Origin: Thermosporothrix hazakensis
GTDB taxonomy: Bacteria; Chloroflexota; Ktedonobacteria; Ktedonobacterales; Ktedonobacteraceae
NCBI RefSeq assembly: GCF_003253565.1
Contig: NZ_QKUF01000004.1
Location: forward strand, 1-64,000
Direction: 5' to 3'
Length of the DNA: 64,000 bases
Each line of letters starts with the position of its first letter. Position 1 is the stretch's first letter. The position numbers and the translations under genes were made by a program. The notes under the pieces were generated by a model that ran no database searches, was not told where the DNA came from, and saw nothing but the letters and a program-made list of their open reading frames with translations. This document shows positions 16,444-25,594 of this stretch, piece after piece.

Positions 16444-17661
16444 TTAGATGCGCCCGCGCCACTGCTCAAAGAGCCGGTCAAAGCTCCCTTCCGGGTCACG
16501 ATACCATTCCTCAACGTTGAGCTGTAGCGGGCTGATCGTCCGCTGCGGAATCTCGTTCGCGGCAACGCGCTGCGCGAAATCACGCATGGCTTCACCCGAG
16601 GGCTTGACCGTTCCATCATAGCGCGTCAGGCCAAAGAAACGTTCATGCACATTGAGCTTGAAAGGCGGCTTCTCCCACAACGAAGGATCATAGTCAGAGA
16701 ACATCCAGCCAAAAGCGCCCAGAGAGCCACAACGCGCCAGTTTCTCTAATACCTCGCGATAGTAGCGCCCTCCATCCTCATCGGAAGCCAGATACTGGCT
16801 GATCTGCTTCCCGGCTCGCTCAATTGAGATATACTCTGAAACGTCTCCATGTTCCGAGCTGGCATAGCCAAACTCTTCAAACAAAACAGGCTTGCCTCCC
16901 AGAGCCTCGACAACCAGATTGGCAAGTGGCACGACGTCGCTGTTCAGCGGATCGGAGTTGCGGATCAGATCGTAGTAGATGCTGTACGCATGCATCGAGA
17001 GGAAGTCATTATGAGGTGCCAGCAGATCAGGACGAAAACCATTATGGCTTGTCAGAAGTGGTAAATGCATGCCTGCACTCACCGGACGCGATGAATATTT
17101 GCGCACTTCCTGACTCAACAATCTGTTCCAGTTCGCACTATCCCGCACGTCTTTTGGCTTCGCGAACAGATCCGGCTCGTTGGAGAAGTTCCACGAATAG
17201 ACAGCCGGATGCTCTCCGTAGCGCCCACAGACCGCCGCCACCAACGTGCGTTCTGCCTCAAGCATCAGGGGATCAGTGTACGGGTCCCGTCCCAGGCGCA
17301 GCGTATACACTCCGTTGGAAAGACGAGGCGGATGACCGGTATCAGCCTCCTCATCAAGCAGAGCCCACGCAGGCCACCAGTTCGCCCCGGACATGTGGCC
17401 GGTAAAGAAGGTCGGCATCACCTGAATACCCACCTCCCGGGCCACATCGAGCACCGTTCCCAGATTCGCCAGCGCCTCTTCACTCACGCGATCAGGCGCG
17501 GGCTGAAAATCTTCCCAGAAGAGAAAAATACGGGCAACCTGCAACTTGAGAGCCGCGATTTCCGCGAACTCCTGCCCGACTTCAACTCGATCAAAATCTT
17601 TCCACCAGTACATGGCCTTCTTGCGCGGCCAGTAATTCACTCCTAATGTGAACACCTGCAT
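16444..17661 (-). CDS. GH5-like (cellulase/mannanase-type) glycoside hydrolase
   Basis: 405 residues, TIM barrel of the GH-A clan. The start TLGVNYWPRKKAMYWWKDFD and the motifs WEDFQP, WNFSNEPDLF (acid/base Glu after Asn) and VLFEEFGYASS (nucleophile Glu) are those of GH5-like cellulase-fold enzymes, including mannan endo-1,4-beta-mannosidases. No signal peptide is present, so it probably works in the cytoplasm on imported beta-glycosides or oligosaccharides. It follows a LacI-family gene by 22 bases on the same strand. The two are almost certainly one operon, with the sugar released or bound by the pathway as inducer. Confidence 0.8.
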   Translation of the reverse strand: MQVFTLGVNYWPRKKAMYWWKDFDRVEVGQEFAEIAALKLQVARIFLFWEDFQPAPDRVSEEALANLGTVLDVAREVGIQVMPTFFTGHMSGANWWPAWALLDEEADTGHPPRLSNGVYTLRLGRDPYTDPLMLEAERTLVAAVCGRYGEHPAVYSWNFSNEPDLFAKPKDVRDSANWNRLLSQEVRKYSSRPVSAGMHLPLLTSHNGFRPDLLAPHNDFLSMHAYSIYYDLIRNSDPLNSDVVPLANLVVEALGGKPVLFEEFGYASSEHGDVSEYISIERAGKQISQYLASDEDGGRYYREVLEKLARCGSLGAFGWMFSDYDPSLWEKPPFKLNVHERFFGLTRYDGTVKPSGEAMRDFAQRVAANEIPQRTISPLQLNVEEWYRDPEGSFDRLFEQWRGRI

Positions 17662-17683
17662 TCTTCCTTTCTCTTTGTGCCTT

Positions 17684-18718
17684 TCAAGCCTTCGATATGC
17701 TCACAGACTCACGTTCTATCAGCTTAACGGAAATGGTGGTACGACGTGCGGCCATCTCGGGATGCGCAAGCCGATCAAGCAATAATCGCACTCCTTCCGC
17801 TCCTAGCAAGGCTTTATCTACCCGAATAGTGGTCAGCGGCGGCGTTGTGTGCGCTGCCATATCGATATCATCAAAACCGATAATGGAACACTCATCAGGA
17901 ACAGCTATTCCACGCTCGTGCAGCGCGTTTAAGGCTCCGATAGCCGCCTGATCGTTACTACAGAAAATGGCGTTGGGTGGCTTCGGCAAATCCAGCAACG
18001 TCTTCATCGCGTGATACCCTTCCTCCGCCGCGCTCTTCACCTGACAGACATAGCGTTCGTCATAGGGGAGGCTGTATTCAGCCAACGCCCGCCGATAACC
18101 AAGCCAGCGCTCATAAAAGCTAGAGCGATTTGGCAGCCCCATAATCATCGCGGGTATCGGATGAGGAACATGTTGAAGGAGATAGGTCGTTGCAAGGTAC
18201 CCCCCACGCTCATTGTCGCTGACAACGCTATCAACCTCGAACGCGGCATCGCTCTGGTCAACCATCACAAACGGTATGCCAGTATCTCGCAGCAGTGTAA
18301 AGCATTCTGTGGAAAAATAGCCAACGACCAACAACCCATCTACCTGCCTGCGCTGAATCATGGCCGGCATGGCTGTCATGCTCTTTGTCTCCGCATCCAG
18401 CGTGCCATAGAGGAGACTGAGACCACGTTCAGTACAGGCCTGTTCAGCGCCAGAGAGAACATAAGAATAGAACTGATTGATTGGAAGAGGAATCTCAAGC
18501 GCGGAACGCAAAAGAAAACCGAGCGTCTTTGTCGCGGGCTCAGGAGTCCGTGGGGCAGGATGATATCCCAGTTCATCCGCGGCCTTCAATACCGCCTCAC
18601 GCGCCTTCTGTGAAACACCACTTCTTCCCGCAAAGACGTTTGAGGCCGTTCCAAGAGAAACGCCCGCCCGCGCGGCAACCTGACGCAACACAACCTTTTT
18701 TCGGGTCTCTTCGCTCAT
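17684..18718 (-). CDS. LacI-family transcriptional regulator
   Basis: 344 residues from the ATG at 18716-18718 (MSEETRKKVVLRQVAA). The N-terminal helix-turn-helix and hinge are clear: LRQVAARAGVSLGTASNVFAGRSGVSQKARE. A periplasmic-binding-protein-like sugar domain follows (GFLLRS, DGLLVVGYF, VSDNERGGYLAT, FCSNDQAAIGALNALHERG, IGFDDIDMA). It probably represses its own operon, which includes the GH5-like enzyme, until a sugar binds. The perfect dyad TGTTCAATGAACA lies about 20 bases before its start codon. Confidence 0.9.
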   Translation of the reverse strand: MSEETRKKVVLRQVAARAGVSLGTASNVFAGRSGVSQKAREAVLKAADELGYHPAPRTPEPATKTLGFLLRSALEIPLPINQFYSYVLSGAEQACTERGLSLLYGTLDAETKSMTAMPAMIQRRQVDGLLVVGYFSTECFTLLRDTGIPFVMVDQSDAAFEVDSVVSDNERGGYLATTYLLQHVPHPIPAMIMGLPNRSSFYERWLGYRRALAEYSLPYDERYVCQVKSAAEEGYHAMKTLLDLPKPPNAIFCSNDQAAIGALNALHERGIAVPDECSIIGFDDIDMAAHTTPPLTTIRVDKALLGAEGVRLLLDRLAHPEMAARRTTISVKLIERESVSISKA

Positions 18719-18737
18719 TACAGTTGCACAGCCTCTC

Positions 18738-18769
18738 TGTTCAATGAACATAATGAACTATTATATGAA
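18738..18769. promoter_or_regulatory. LacI-type operator and GTTCAT repeats
   Basis: The perfect dyad TGTTCA-A-TGAACA (18738-18750) is followed by two more copies of the half-site ATGAAC (18754-18759 and 18765-18770) in AT-rich DNA. The position just before the lacI-like gene fits autoregulation; which dimer or tetramer arrangement is used is unknown. Confidence 0.5.
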
Positions 18770-18770
18770 C

Positions 18771-19016
18771 ACCAGAAAAAACTTTCAGCCATATTACTGG
18801 AAAGTGCGCTGCGCTGTCAAGGGAAAGAGACAGTTTCATCCCGCTGTAGCACGCAATGAAACACTCCTGCATTCCAAACACGCTATACCCGCTCCTATTT
18901 CGCTGAAATAGCATCTGAACAAAGCAGAGGTGTTGTTTCTCTGCAGAGGCATACAGCATACAACTCATCATCTCCCGGGACCTCGGCGCTCCGCCATTCC
19001 ACATTCGCTTTGTTCA
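18771..19016. other. Divergent intergenic region
   Basis: Holds the regulatory DNA between the leftward LacI-GH5 operon and the rightward GntR operon. No gene is supported. An 87-codon leftward frame at 18741-19004 covers the LacI operator region and was rejected. Confidence 0.5.
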
Positions 19017-19052
19017 TAGACAGGACGACGTAATTATGTTACTATATCGCTA
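19017..19052 (+). promoter_or_regulatory. Promoter of the GntR operon, probably leaderless
   Basis: TAGACA (19017-19022), a 17-base spacer and TACTAT (19040-19045). Transcription would start about 7 bases on, at or next to the ATG at 19052. There is no Shine-Dalgarno sequence before that ATG, which fits a leaderless mRNA. Confidence 0.5.
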
Positions 19053-19813
19053 TGATGACAAACAAGAATAGCCGTATCCCATTGTATGTACAGGTAGAAG
19101 ACACCCTTCTCGCGCGTATTACCAGCGGGGAATTACCGCCCGGGAGCCAGTTACCAACCGAAGAGGAGCTGATCAAGGAGTTTGATGTCAGCCGAACTAC
19201 GATTCGGAAAACGATTCAAAGCTTGCTCCAGCAAGGGCTTGTCGAGATTCGGCGCGGGAAAGGCACCTTTGTCACCCTTCCTAAAATCACACAGGAACTG
19301 ACCGAGCTGACCGGCTTTGTGGAGGACATGCAGGTACAGGGCCGCACGCCAACTGCGAAAGTCCTCGGGAGGCAGATTGTCGCGGCAAACGACGTTGTAG
19401 CGCGTCAGTTGATTGTGCCCGAAGGAACGCCTGTGGTACAGATTTACCGCGTTCGTCTGGCCGACAATATCCCCGTTTCCTTTGACGAAACGTATCTCCC
19501 GAGGGAACTCGGTGAGAAGATTCTAGCCGAAAATCTTGAAACCGACCCCATTTTCACCTTGCTTGAACAGAAATATGAGACACCTCTGATCGAGGCAAAA
19601 TATCAAATGGAAGCGGTCGCAGCCAGCCCCGTTGTGGCGGAGGCACTCGAAATCGAGGTCGGGAGCCCCATCTTCCTCATTGAGCGAACTTCATATACGG
19701 AAGGGAATCGACCGGTTGATTACGAAAAGCTCCACTATCGAGGCGATCAAATCCGCTTCGTGACACAACTCGCACGCCGATCAACAAAGAAAGCGCAGGA
19801 GCATAATGCCTGA
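19052..19813 (+). CDS. GntR-family (HutC/UTRA) transcriptional regulator
   Basis: 253 residues. Residues 8-76 are a GntR winged helix (PLYVQVEDTLLARITSGELPPGSQLPTEEEL, VSRTTIRKTIQSLLQQGLVEIRRGKGTFV). Residues from about 95 form a UTRA ligand domain of the HutC subfamily, with GRTPTAKVLGRQIV and IFLIERTSYTEGNRPVDYEKLHYRGD as typical landmarks. It overlaps the next gene by 8 bases, so the regulator and the TauE-like permease are translationally coupled, and the ligand is probably the anion that the permease carries or a metabolite of it. The ATG lacks a ribosome site, see the promoter entry. Confidence 0.85.
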   Translation: MMTNKNSRIPLYVQVEDTLLARITSGELPPGSQLPTEEELIKEFDVSRTTIRKTIQSLLQQGLVEIRRGKGTFVTLPKITQELTELTGFVEDMQVQGRTPTAKVLGRQIVAANDVVARQLIVPEGTPVVQIYRVRLADNIPVSFDETYLPRELGEKILAENLETDPIFTLLEQKYETPLIEAKYQMEAVAASPVVAEALEIEVGSPIFLIERTSYTEGNRPVDYEKLHYRGDQIRFVTQLARRSTKKAQEHNA

Positions 19814-20663
19814 GGTGACACACATGCTCTGGTTGTTTGCTGCCGCTCTGGGAGCCAGTGCGCTTGGTGGTATGTTGGGCATGGCAGGTGGCATTTTCAT
19901 CGTTCCCATTCTTACTATATTCGGGCACATCAATATTCATCAGGCGATAGGCGCAAGCCTGGTTTCCGTCATCGCCTGTTCCTGTGGCAGTGCCGCCCCT
20001 TTTCTTAAGGGCCGCCTGACCAATGTTCGTCTCGCGATTGTGCTGGAAACCTGCACAACGCTCGGCGCCCTGACCGGCGTATTTCTCTCGGGGCTGTTAC
20101 CGACGCCCTTCCTTTTCTTCATCTTTGCCGTCGTCCTGCTTATCTCGGCGCAACAGATGCTCGCTCGCCGGAAAGAGCCCGAAGCGGTGGCAACAGCACA
20201 TGCTTCGCACCAGTGGGCACGAAGATTGGATGCCAGCTATCCAGATCCTGCACAGGGACGCGATATCCCCTATCAGGTACAACATCTGCCTCTGGGCTTG
20301 ACTCTGATGTATGGAGCGGGGCTGCTCTCGGCGCTTCTCGGCATCGGCAGCGGTGTACTCAAGATTCCAGCGATGGATACAGCGCTCCGCCTCCCGATCA
20401 AGGTATCATCGGCAACGTCGAATTTTATGATCGGCGTCACCGCTACCGCCAGCGCAGGAGCGTATTTCGTGCGAGGTGACATTGTTGGCCCGATTGCTGG
20501 CCCCGTTGCACTGGGATCAGTTGTGGGGGCGATTCTGGGGGCGCGCATCCTGATGGCCATCTCGAACGAGAAAGTTCGCTGGCTCTTTGTCGCGGTGCTG
20601 GTCATTCTGGCAGTGCAAATGCTGCTCAGCGCTTTTGGTGTACAACTCATGCCCGGAGGGTGA
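19806..20663 (+). CDS. TauE/SafE-family anion permease
   Basis: 285 residues, about eight transmembrane helices in two homologous halves. Each half carries the family signature: GMLGMAGGIFIVPIL (about 20-34) and GLLSALLGIGSGVLKIPAMDTAL. TauE/SafE proteins move sulfite, sulfonates, sulfoacetate or other organic anions across the cytoplasmic membrane. The direction and substrate here are unknown. The start overlaps the gntR stop, and the DUF1634 gene follows directly. That pair is a known conserved neighbourhood. Confidence 0.88.
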   Translation: MPEVTHMLWLFAAALGASALGGMLGMAGGIFIVPILTIFGHINIHQAIGASLVSVIACSCGSAAPFLKGRLTNVRLAIVLETCTTLGALTGVFLSGLLPTPFLFFIFAVVLLISAQQMLARRKEPEAVATAHASHQWARRLDASYPDPAQGRDIPYQVQHLPLGLTLMYGAGLLSALLGIGSGVLKIPAMDTALRLPIKVSSATSNFMIGVTATASAGAYFVRGDIVGPIAGPVALGSVVGAILGARILMAISNEKVRWLFVAVLVILAVQMLLSAFGVQLMPGG

Positions 20664-20666
20664 TTG

Positions 20667-20987
20667 ATGAAGAGAAAACCTGCTCGCCTTGATTTCATCC
20701 TGGCGTGGCTTTTAAATTCGGGAACAGGGATCGCGTCGGCGCTCCTGACAATCTGGTTGCTCTGCACATTCCTGGGCCAGAACCTGGCCATTCCTCTTCC
20801 CTTCGGATTTGGAAACCTCTCGCTCGTCACAGCCGGTATCGCCGTCATTATCCTGTTGCCGGTGCTGCGCATCATCACGATGCTGGTTGCTTTCCTCACA
20901 AAACGGGAGTATCAGTTCGCCGCGATTGCCGCGCTGGTCCTGCTGATTATTGTATGCGCCTTCGCGCTAGGAGCAACCGCCGCCTGA
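20667..20987 (+). CDS. DUF1634 membrane protein
   Basis: 106 residues with three transmembrane helices, from the ATG at 20667, which has CGGAGGG 7-8 bases upstream; a TTG directly before it is also in frame. DUF1634 proteins are usually encoded next to TauE/SafE permeases, as here, and are thought to be accessory subunits. The gene starts 4 bases after the permease stop, so it belongs to the same GntR-controlled operon. Confidence 0.8.
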   Translation: MKRKPARLDFILAWLLNSGTGIASALLTIWLLCTFLGQNLAIPLPFGFGNLSLVTAGIAVIILLPVLRIITMLVAFLTKREYQFAAIAALVLLIIVCAFALGATAA

Positions 20988-21517
20988 CGCATGCATTCGT
21001 GGCTTCATGGCAAGTAGTGCATCATTTTTAGAAGAGTGGTGCACCTTCTCTCTTTTCTTCCTCATCATTTCCTGTCATTTTCCTCACAAGATCCTCACAA
21101 TGCTCACGTATAGTACTTCGTAACAAACATAATCTCATCAGACGGCAGTAACGAGAGTACCGGCACAACCAGCGATACAGCCAGGAACCTCATCGAGGCA
21201 GCACGCCTATCAGTGGCCACCTTGAATCCGCAAACGCTACTCATTATCGTGGGTGTTGGTATCGGTCTGGTCCGGGTGACAAGTTTGATCCCGATATGGT
21301 TCGTTGCCCGCCTCAAGCCCGCTCACGCCAAGCCAACTAAGAAAGGATAGATCCATCTCATGGAGACAGAACGCATTCAGCTCACAAGCGAAAACAGCGC
21401 GGAACACCCACATCCTGCTATAGTTACCGTCACCACTTCACTTTTTTCGTGCTTCATACATCATACTCTATAGAAGATATCTCTTCTTTCGATATTCATC
21501 TGTAGAGGGAAAAGAGC
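20988..21517. other. Intergenic stretch with possible small-gene remnants
   Basis: No well-supported gene. A rightward frame from about 21118 to 21349 reads ISSDGSNESTGTTSDTARN and then a good membrane helix (TLLIIVGVGIGLVRV) to a Lys-rich end, but it has no start codon except an internal GTG. It may be a broken small membrane protein. A 37-codon frame at 21361-21474 has an ATG but a poor ribosome site. The leftward frame at 21104-21316 is the shadow of the first. Confidence 0.35.
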
Positions 21518-22087
21518 ATGCCACACCACCAGAAGGGCTCAACTCAACTCCATGCAAACAGATCGTATGCCCCATCTTCACCTTTTCAGCAGCGCCTCTT
21601 ACGACAGGGAAATGTGATTGCCTTTGCGTTGCTCATCATAGCACTGCTCGCCTGTAGCGCTCCGAATACCCCCCAACCGGCACAGCAAGCGACGACACTC
21701 CCACAGCCAACCTCGACCCTACCGCTCACCCTGGAAGGGCAAATAGAGCGACAGGCCGCCCAGGCGACACGCTATGGACACGCTTTCTTCGCCTTCTACA
21801 CCGATACCGATAAGAAGCTGACAATGGAAGAGACGCTCCAGAATGGAACAGGTACTGTCGCCACTATCAAGGAGGAATGCCTGCGGATGCACAAGCTGAT
21901 CTGGCACAATCAGGAACGCATCGGGCAGGACTCGTTTATGCTTCAGCTTTACGATAAAGCCAGCTCAAAAGCGTCTGGCTATGTGGGAGTCTGCCAGATG
22001 CGCAAAGAGCAAGCACAGGCCGCTCCCTGGGATACGCTGAACGCGGAAGCCGCCTGGAAGCTCTATGAGAGCAAGAACATCTTCTGA
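21518..22087 (+). CDS. Putative lipoprotein of unknown function
   Basis: 189 residues. A long hydrophilic N-terminal stretch (about 32 residues) precedes a hydrophobic segment that ends in a lipobox (IIALLACSAP), so the protein is probably anchored by lipid at the outside of the membrane. A Pro/Thr/Gln-rich linker follows, then a helical domain of about 120 residues (LEGQIERQAAQATRYGHAFF, TMEETLQNGTGTVATIKEEC). I recognise no family. If translation began later, the signal would have a more usual length, but no good internal start is visible. Single gene. Confidence 0.6.
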   Translation: MPHHQKGSTQLHANRSYAPSSPFQQRLLRQGNVIAFALLIIALLACSAPNTPQPAQQATTLPQPTSTLPLTLEGQIERQAAQATRYGHAFFAFYTDTDKKLTMEETLQNGTGTVATIKEECLRMHKLIWHNQERIGQDSFMLQLYDKASSKASGYVGVCQMRKEQAQAAPWDTLNAEAAWKLYESKNIF

Positions 22088-22695
22088 GTTTCGGGTCTGG
22101 GAAAGCGCTTTCGCTTGCCAGTTCGAGAGCACGACACCGCTTCCGCCTTGACACATCAGTGGTAGCTGGCGAGATCTATATGCAGCAATAGTATCGTAGT
22201 ATGAAGGACGCGGCAACTGGACCCCATTCCACTCCTTCAAACGAGCGCTCTAAGCGCCCATCGCACATGACACGGCATCTCCCTCCGATTGAGTGGAGGG
22301 AGATGCGCCAGACCCAGGGAAACCCGAACAGCCAGCGAGGCCTCCAAACGATCACTCACAAAAAGCAGAACGCTGTTCTTGCCCGGCAAATCAGGAAACT
22401 GTTACCCGAGACTCCTGAGGCGATGAGCTCGCTCCTGGAAAGCCGCAGCATGCCTTCTAGAACCCGCCAGGATTTCCCCCTATAGGGACATTTGTCCCTG
22501 TATTCTCCTTTTCTTTTCCTGCCAGAATCCATACAATTAACTATTACAATCCAAATTCACCTTTGCACCCGTAGCTCGCGCCCACAAGGCTCGCTGAACT
22601 ACTATGCGCAAAGGATATGTCCCGTTCACGTCCCACAAGGATCGCCCCTGTCAACAGGGCTCGCTGAACCGAGGACTTGAACAACCACCTATGGC
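22088..22695. other. Intergenic stretch with a TGTCCCT dyad and short repeats
   Basis: About 600 bases without a supported gene. It contains the palindrome at 22484-22499 (own entry) and short direct repeats: GGCTCGCTGAAC at 22588-22599 and 22658-22669, and CCCACAAGG at 22581-22589 and 22632-22640. Frames of 60-94 codons here overlap each other and lack family features. Confidence 0.45.
22484..22499. promoter_or_regulatory. TGTCCCT dyad, copy a
   Basis: AGGGACA-TT-TGTCCCT is a perfect 7+7 palindrome. The bases that follow make ATTTGTCCCTGTAT, identical over 14 bases to a site at 24212-24225. Confidence 0.5.
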
Positions 22696-24063
22696 ATGCT
22701 GCCTCTCGACGGATTTCTGTGTGCGATCTCGTACGCAGATTTCACAGAAGGGAAGGAGGAAGTGTCAGAACAAGGGAAGATCACCTGCAAGGAAAACGTG
22801 GAAGAAGAAGGGAAGAGGATTCAGGTGTATCACCACCGGAAGAAGAACAGTAAGGGATTCATCTCGCGAGTGCGTGACTCACTCGTGAAGTGGCTCGTCA
22901 ACCAGTCCACGAAGCTGCTGTGCTTCGTCGCCATCGCAAGCCTCGCGTTCGTGATGGCGATCGCCATCGCCGTCGTCACAGGTGTGGGGACGCGTGGCCC
23001 CATCGCGCTGCCGGACAAGCTCCTGCTCACAGTAGGGGTGATCGTCGCCTCAACCAGCTTCGGTACCTTCACCTCGCTGCTGGGCGCAGTGGTGATGAGG
23101 AAGAAAGCTACGGGCCAGTGGCCCTGGCAGCTCAACAGGGGAGAGCGCAACCACTGGAGCAAAGATGTGCTCCTCTCGCAGCTCCTCAACATCTTCGGCA
23201 GCCTGCTGGCCACAAGCGTGGCAACGTGGGCGGCCAACAACTACGCCAGGATGTGGCACACGAAGGAGAAGGTCTCCTACGCGCTCTCTCTGTCCATCGT
23301 GCAGATGACGATCGGTGGCGTCGTGTACCTGCTGATCATCTGGCTGCAAACGCAGCGCACGAAGGACGGCGCGGGCTCTTCGGCGGCTTCGCCCGTCGTC
23401 ACACCGACGGCCCCGGCGGTCACTCCTTCGCAGGAGACGCCGCGCACGTGGTACAGCAAGCTGAAGGCGCTCATCGTCCGGGAAAGCACCAACCAGGCAC
23501 GGCAGTGCTACGACCGACTGAAGGCACAGCTCCCGCCGGCGGCCGATGAGCTGTCGCGCTGGTGCTACGACCGACTGACGGCCCGACTCGTTCGGGAAGC
23601 CACCAGGCTGGCCTGTCGGTACTACGAGAAGCGCATGGCCCTGCTCTCTCAGGAGAACGGCGCTCACGGACAGCCCGACAAGCCGAAGACACGGCTCCCG
23701 CAGTGGCTCGACAAGGGAATCGATGGAGTGTACACGCTGAGTGGTTGGCTGAAGGCCGCCCGCGGCGCGTACGCCACGGTTACCCCCATGACCACGCCGC
23801 AGAAGCCGAGCACGTGGACCGACAAGCTGAAAGCTCGCTTCGTCCAGAAAGCTACCAGGCTGTCGGACAAGTGGACCGACAAGCTGTGGCAGCGACTCTC
23901 GCAGAACGCTGCCGAACAGCCGTACTGTTTCTACACCAAACTGCTGGCACATCTCTCACAGGAGGCCGACAAACTGCCTCGCTGTTTCTCTGACAGGCTG
24001 AAGGCCCACCTCCAGGAGGAGGAAGCCGACAACCTGCCTCGCTGGCGGAAGCGCAAGCGCTGA
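22696..24063 (+). CDS. Membrane protein with degenerate C-terminal helical repeats
   Basis: 455 residues in the ATG-initiated frame given. The start is unresolved: a GTG at 22825 with GAGG 6 bases upstream, or a GTG at 22762, are good alternatives. A charged N-terminus is followed by about four transmembrane helices (LLCFVAIASLAFVMAIAIAVV and others). The C-terminal half has at least seven imperfect units of the form (W/C)YxRLKAxLxxEADxLxR, probably amphipathic helices. I recognise no family. Its base composition is visibly richer in G and C than its neighbours, and the product ends KRKR. It may have been acquired by transfer. No operon partner: the next gene starts 326 bases on. Confidence 0.65.
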   Translation: MLPLDGFLCAISYADFTEGKEEVSEQGKITCKENVEEEGKRIQVYHHRKKNSKGFISRVRDSLVKWLVNQSTKLLCFVAIASLAFVMAIAIAVVTGVGTRGPIALPDKLLLTVGVIVASTSFGTFTSLLGAVVMRKKATGQWPWQLNRGERNHWSKDVLLSQLLNIFGSLLATSVATWAANNYARMWHTKEKVSYALSLSIVQMTIGGVVYLLIIWLQTQRTKDGAGSSAASPVVTPTAPAVTPSQETPRTWYSKLKALIVRESTNQARQCYDRLKAQLPPAADELSRWCYDRLTARLVREATRLACRYYEKRMALLSQENGAHGQPDKPKTRLPQWLDKGIDGVYTLSGWLKAARGAYATVTPMTTPQKPSTWTDKLKARFVQKATRLSDKWTDKLWQRLSQNAAEQPYCFYTKLLAHLSQEADKLPRCFSDRLKAHLQEEEADNLPRWRKRKR

Positions 24064-24093
24064 CGCTCTCTGAACAGGCGGCAACCATAGAGT

Positions 24094-24134
24094 GAAGATC
24101 CAGTCCCTCCGGAGACCCCGGGGCCTGGATCTTC
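24094..24134 (+). terminator. Terminator after the repeat membrane protein
   Basis: Perfect 10-bp stem GAAGATCCAG/CTGGATCTTC (24094-24103, 24125-24134) with a GC-rich inner part (CCCC/GGGG), followed by CGCCTTTCCTG. The T-tail is weak. Confidence 0.6.
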
Positions 24135-24211
24135 CGCCTTTCCTGTTATACTTTCTCGCCTTCTCCCCACTATAAAGAGAATCCCCATTCAATGATAACC
24201 ACACTTAATGA

Positions 24212-24225
24212 ATTTGTCCCTGTAT
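24212..24225 (+). promoter_or_regulatory. TGTCCCT element, copy b
   Basis: ATTTGTCCCTGTAT matches the right half of copy a base for base but lacks the left half of the dyad. It lies about 165 bases before the pseudokinase start. Confidence 0.4.
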
Positions 24226-24389
24226 CCCCCTATCGAGAGCAACCATTTTGCACCATACTATTACATGCATCATTCTCACGTCTCCCTTGAGGAGCATCAG
24301 AAATACTGCACAAGCACTGAAGGCTGAGAGGGAAGAAGGGCCACTTGTACGCTACCGTACAGCAATCAGGTAGAAAGGAGCCCATCATT

Positions 24390-25565
24390 ATGTCAGCATC
24401 GTCTGATCCATATCTGGGAAGGAAGATTCGCGGATATCGGCTGGAACATCTCTTACAGCATGGATCCAGTATGAGCATCTATCGCGCCCGCACACGAGAA
24501 CTCTGGCTTCTTCCAGAGGTTATTGTTACCATCTTTCACCTTCCCAAAAATATGTCAAAACAGGCTCGTGACCGGTTTCGCGACCGTTTTGAACAGGAAA
24601 GCGAACAACTTATCACGCTCCGCCACCCCCATCTCTTCCCGCTCTACGGCTACGGAGAAGAAGAGGGTATCTTTTATCACATTACGCCCGACGCACCCGG
24701 CGAGCTTCTGACAACGCGCCTCAAGCATCAGAAACAATGGTCCGCGCAGGCCGCACTCCAGCTCTTGACCCGGCTGGCCGACCTGCTCGAATACCTTCAC
24801 GAGCGCGGCAGAGTCTTTCTGTACCTGAACAAAAATACCATCTTCCTCAACAAGGATGATGAGGTTCAGGTGATGAAGCTCGGCCAGCCGCAAATACTCA
24901 GTGCGTCCAACCTGAGTGACCAAAAACTCTCCCTGGCCTCCTACGAGCATCTGAAAAGCATTACGGGCAGTTTTCTCAGCGCACCCGAATACCTTGCACC
25001 CGAAGTCGTCCGGGGCGCGGAAGGTGATAAGCGCTCGGATGTGTACTCGCTTGGTGTGCTCCTCTTTGAGCTCTTGAGCGGCAGACCGCCCTTTATGGGT
25101 GAAACCTTTGTCGAAACGGTTCGTAAGCACGTGCACGAGCCTCTCCCCTCGTTACATGAGATCGCGCCTGAAATACCAGTCGCCCTGGAACTGGTCATCA
25201 ACCATGCGCTTCAGCGTGACCCTGAACGGCGCTTCCAGTCGCCCCAGGCCCTGATTACCGCGCTGGCTCATGTGCTTCAGGAGCGGCTGTATACGTCGTC
25301 CTATAACCAGATCGCGCAAACAATCCAGCAGATACGCGCCCTTGCCGAACCACAACAAACACGGGTCGTCTCCTCAACGCTTCATCTCCCCGAGCAGCAA
25401 CAGCCCGCCGAGGAGCAAGCACAGGCAGAGCCCATCTCGTTCTATATCAAGAAACAGCAGGCGTTCTCACACCTGCAAGCCCGACAACCGGTCTCGCATA
25501 AGCCGCTCACGAATGGAGGAGATCCCGACGCAACCCTGCTCTTTGAGCGACCTTTAGAAGCATAA
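24390..25565 (+). CDS. Predicted pseudokinase of the Ser/Thr protein kinase family
   Basis: 391 residues from the ATG at 24390 (AAAGGAG 9 bases before it). The overall bacterial Hanks-kinase layout is kept: IRGYRLEHLLQHGSSMSIYRA, HPHLFPLYGY, LEYLHERG, APEYLAPEVVRG, SDVYSLGVLLFELLSGRPPF. But every catalytic residue is changed. The glycine loop is HGSS, the VAIK lysine is Phe (VTIFHL, about 49), the HRD aspartate is Tyr (FLYLNKNT, about 145) and DFG is QPQ (about 166-168). It should not phosphorylate and may work as a scaffold or ATP-independent sensor. It is followed 29 bases on by a HAMP-domain membrane protein, which is the likely partner. Confidence 0.8.
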   Translation: MSASSDPYLGRKIRGYRLEHLLQHGSSMSIYRARTRELWLLPEVIVTIFHLPKNMSKQARDRFRDRFEQESEQLITLRHPHLFPLYGYGEEEGIFYHITPDAPGELLTTRLKHQKQWSAQAALQLLTRLADLLEYLHERGRVFLYLNKNTIFLNKDDEVQVMKLGQPQILSASNLSDQKLSLASYEHLKSITGSFLSAPEYLAPEVVRGAEGDKRSDVYSLGVLLFELLSGRPPFMGETFVETVRKHVHEPLPSLHEIAPEIPVALELVINHALQRDPERRFQSPQALITALAHVLQERLYTSSYNQIAQTIQQIRALAEPQQTRVVSSTLHLPEQQQPAEEQAQAEPISFYIKKQQAFSHLQARQPVSHKPLTNGGDPDATLLFERPLEA

Positions 25566-25594
25566 CGGAGTACAAAAGCAAGGAGTCATTTTTC

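Noticed and set aside
21104-21316. 70-codon leftward frame
   Set aside because: Shadow of a better-looking but start-less rightward membrane frame.
23050-23952. 300-codon leftward frame
   Set aside because: It is the shadow of the GC-rich repeat membrane protein; Arg/Gly/Val-rich composition and no ribosome site.
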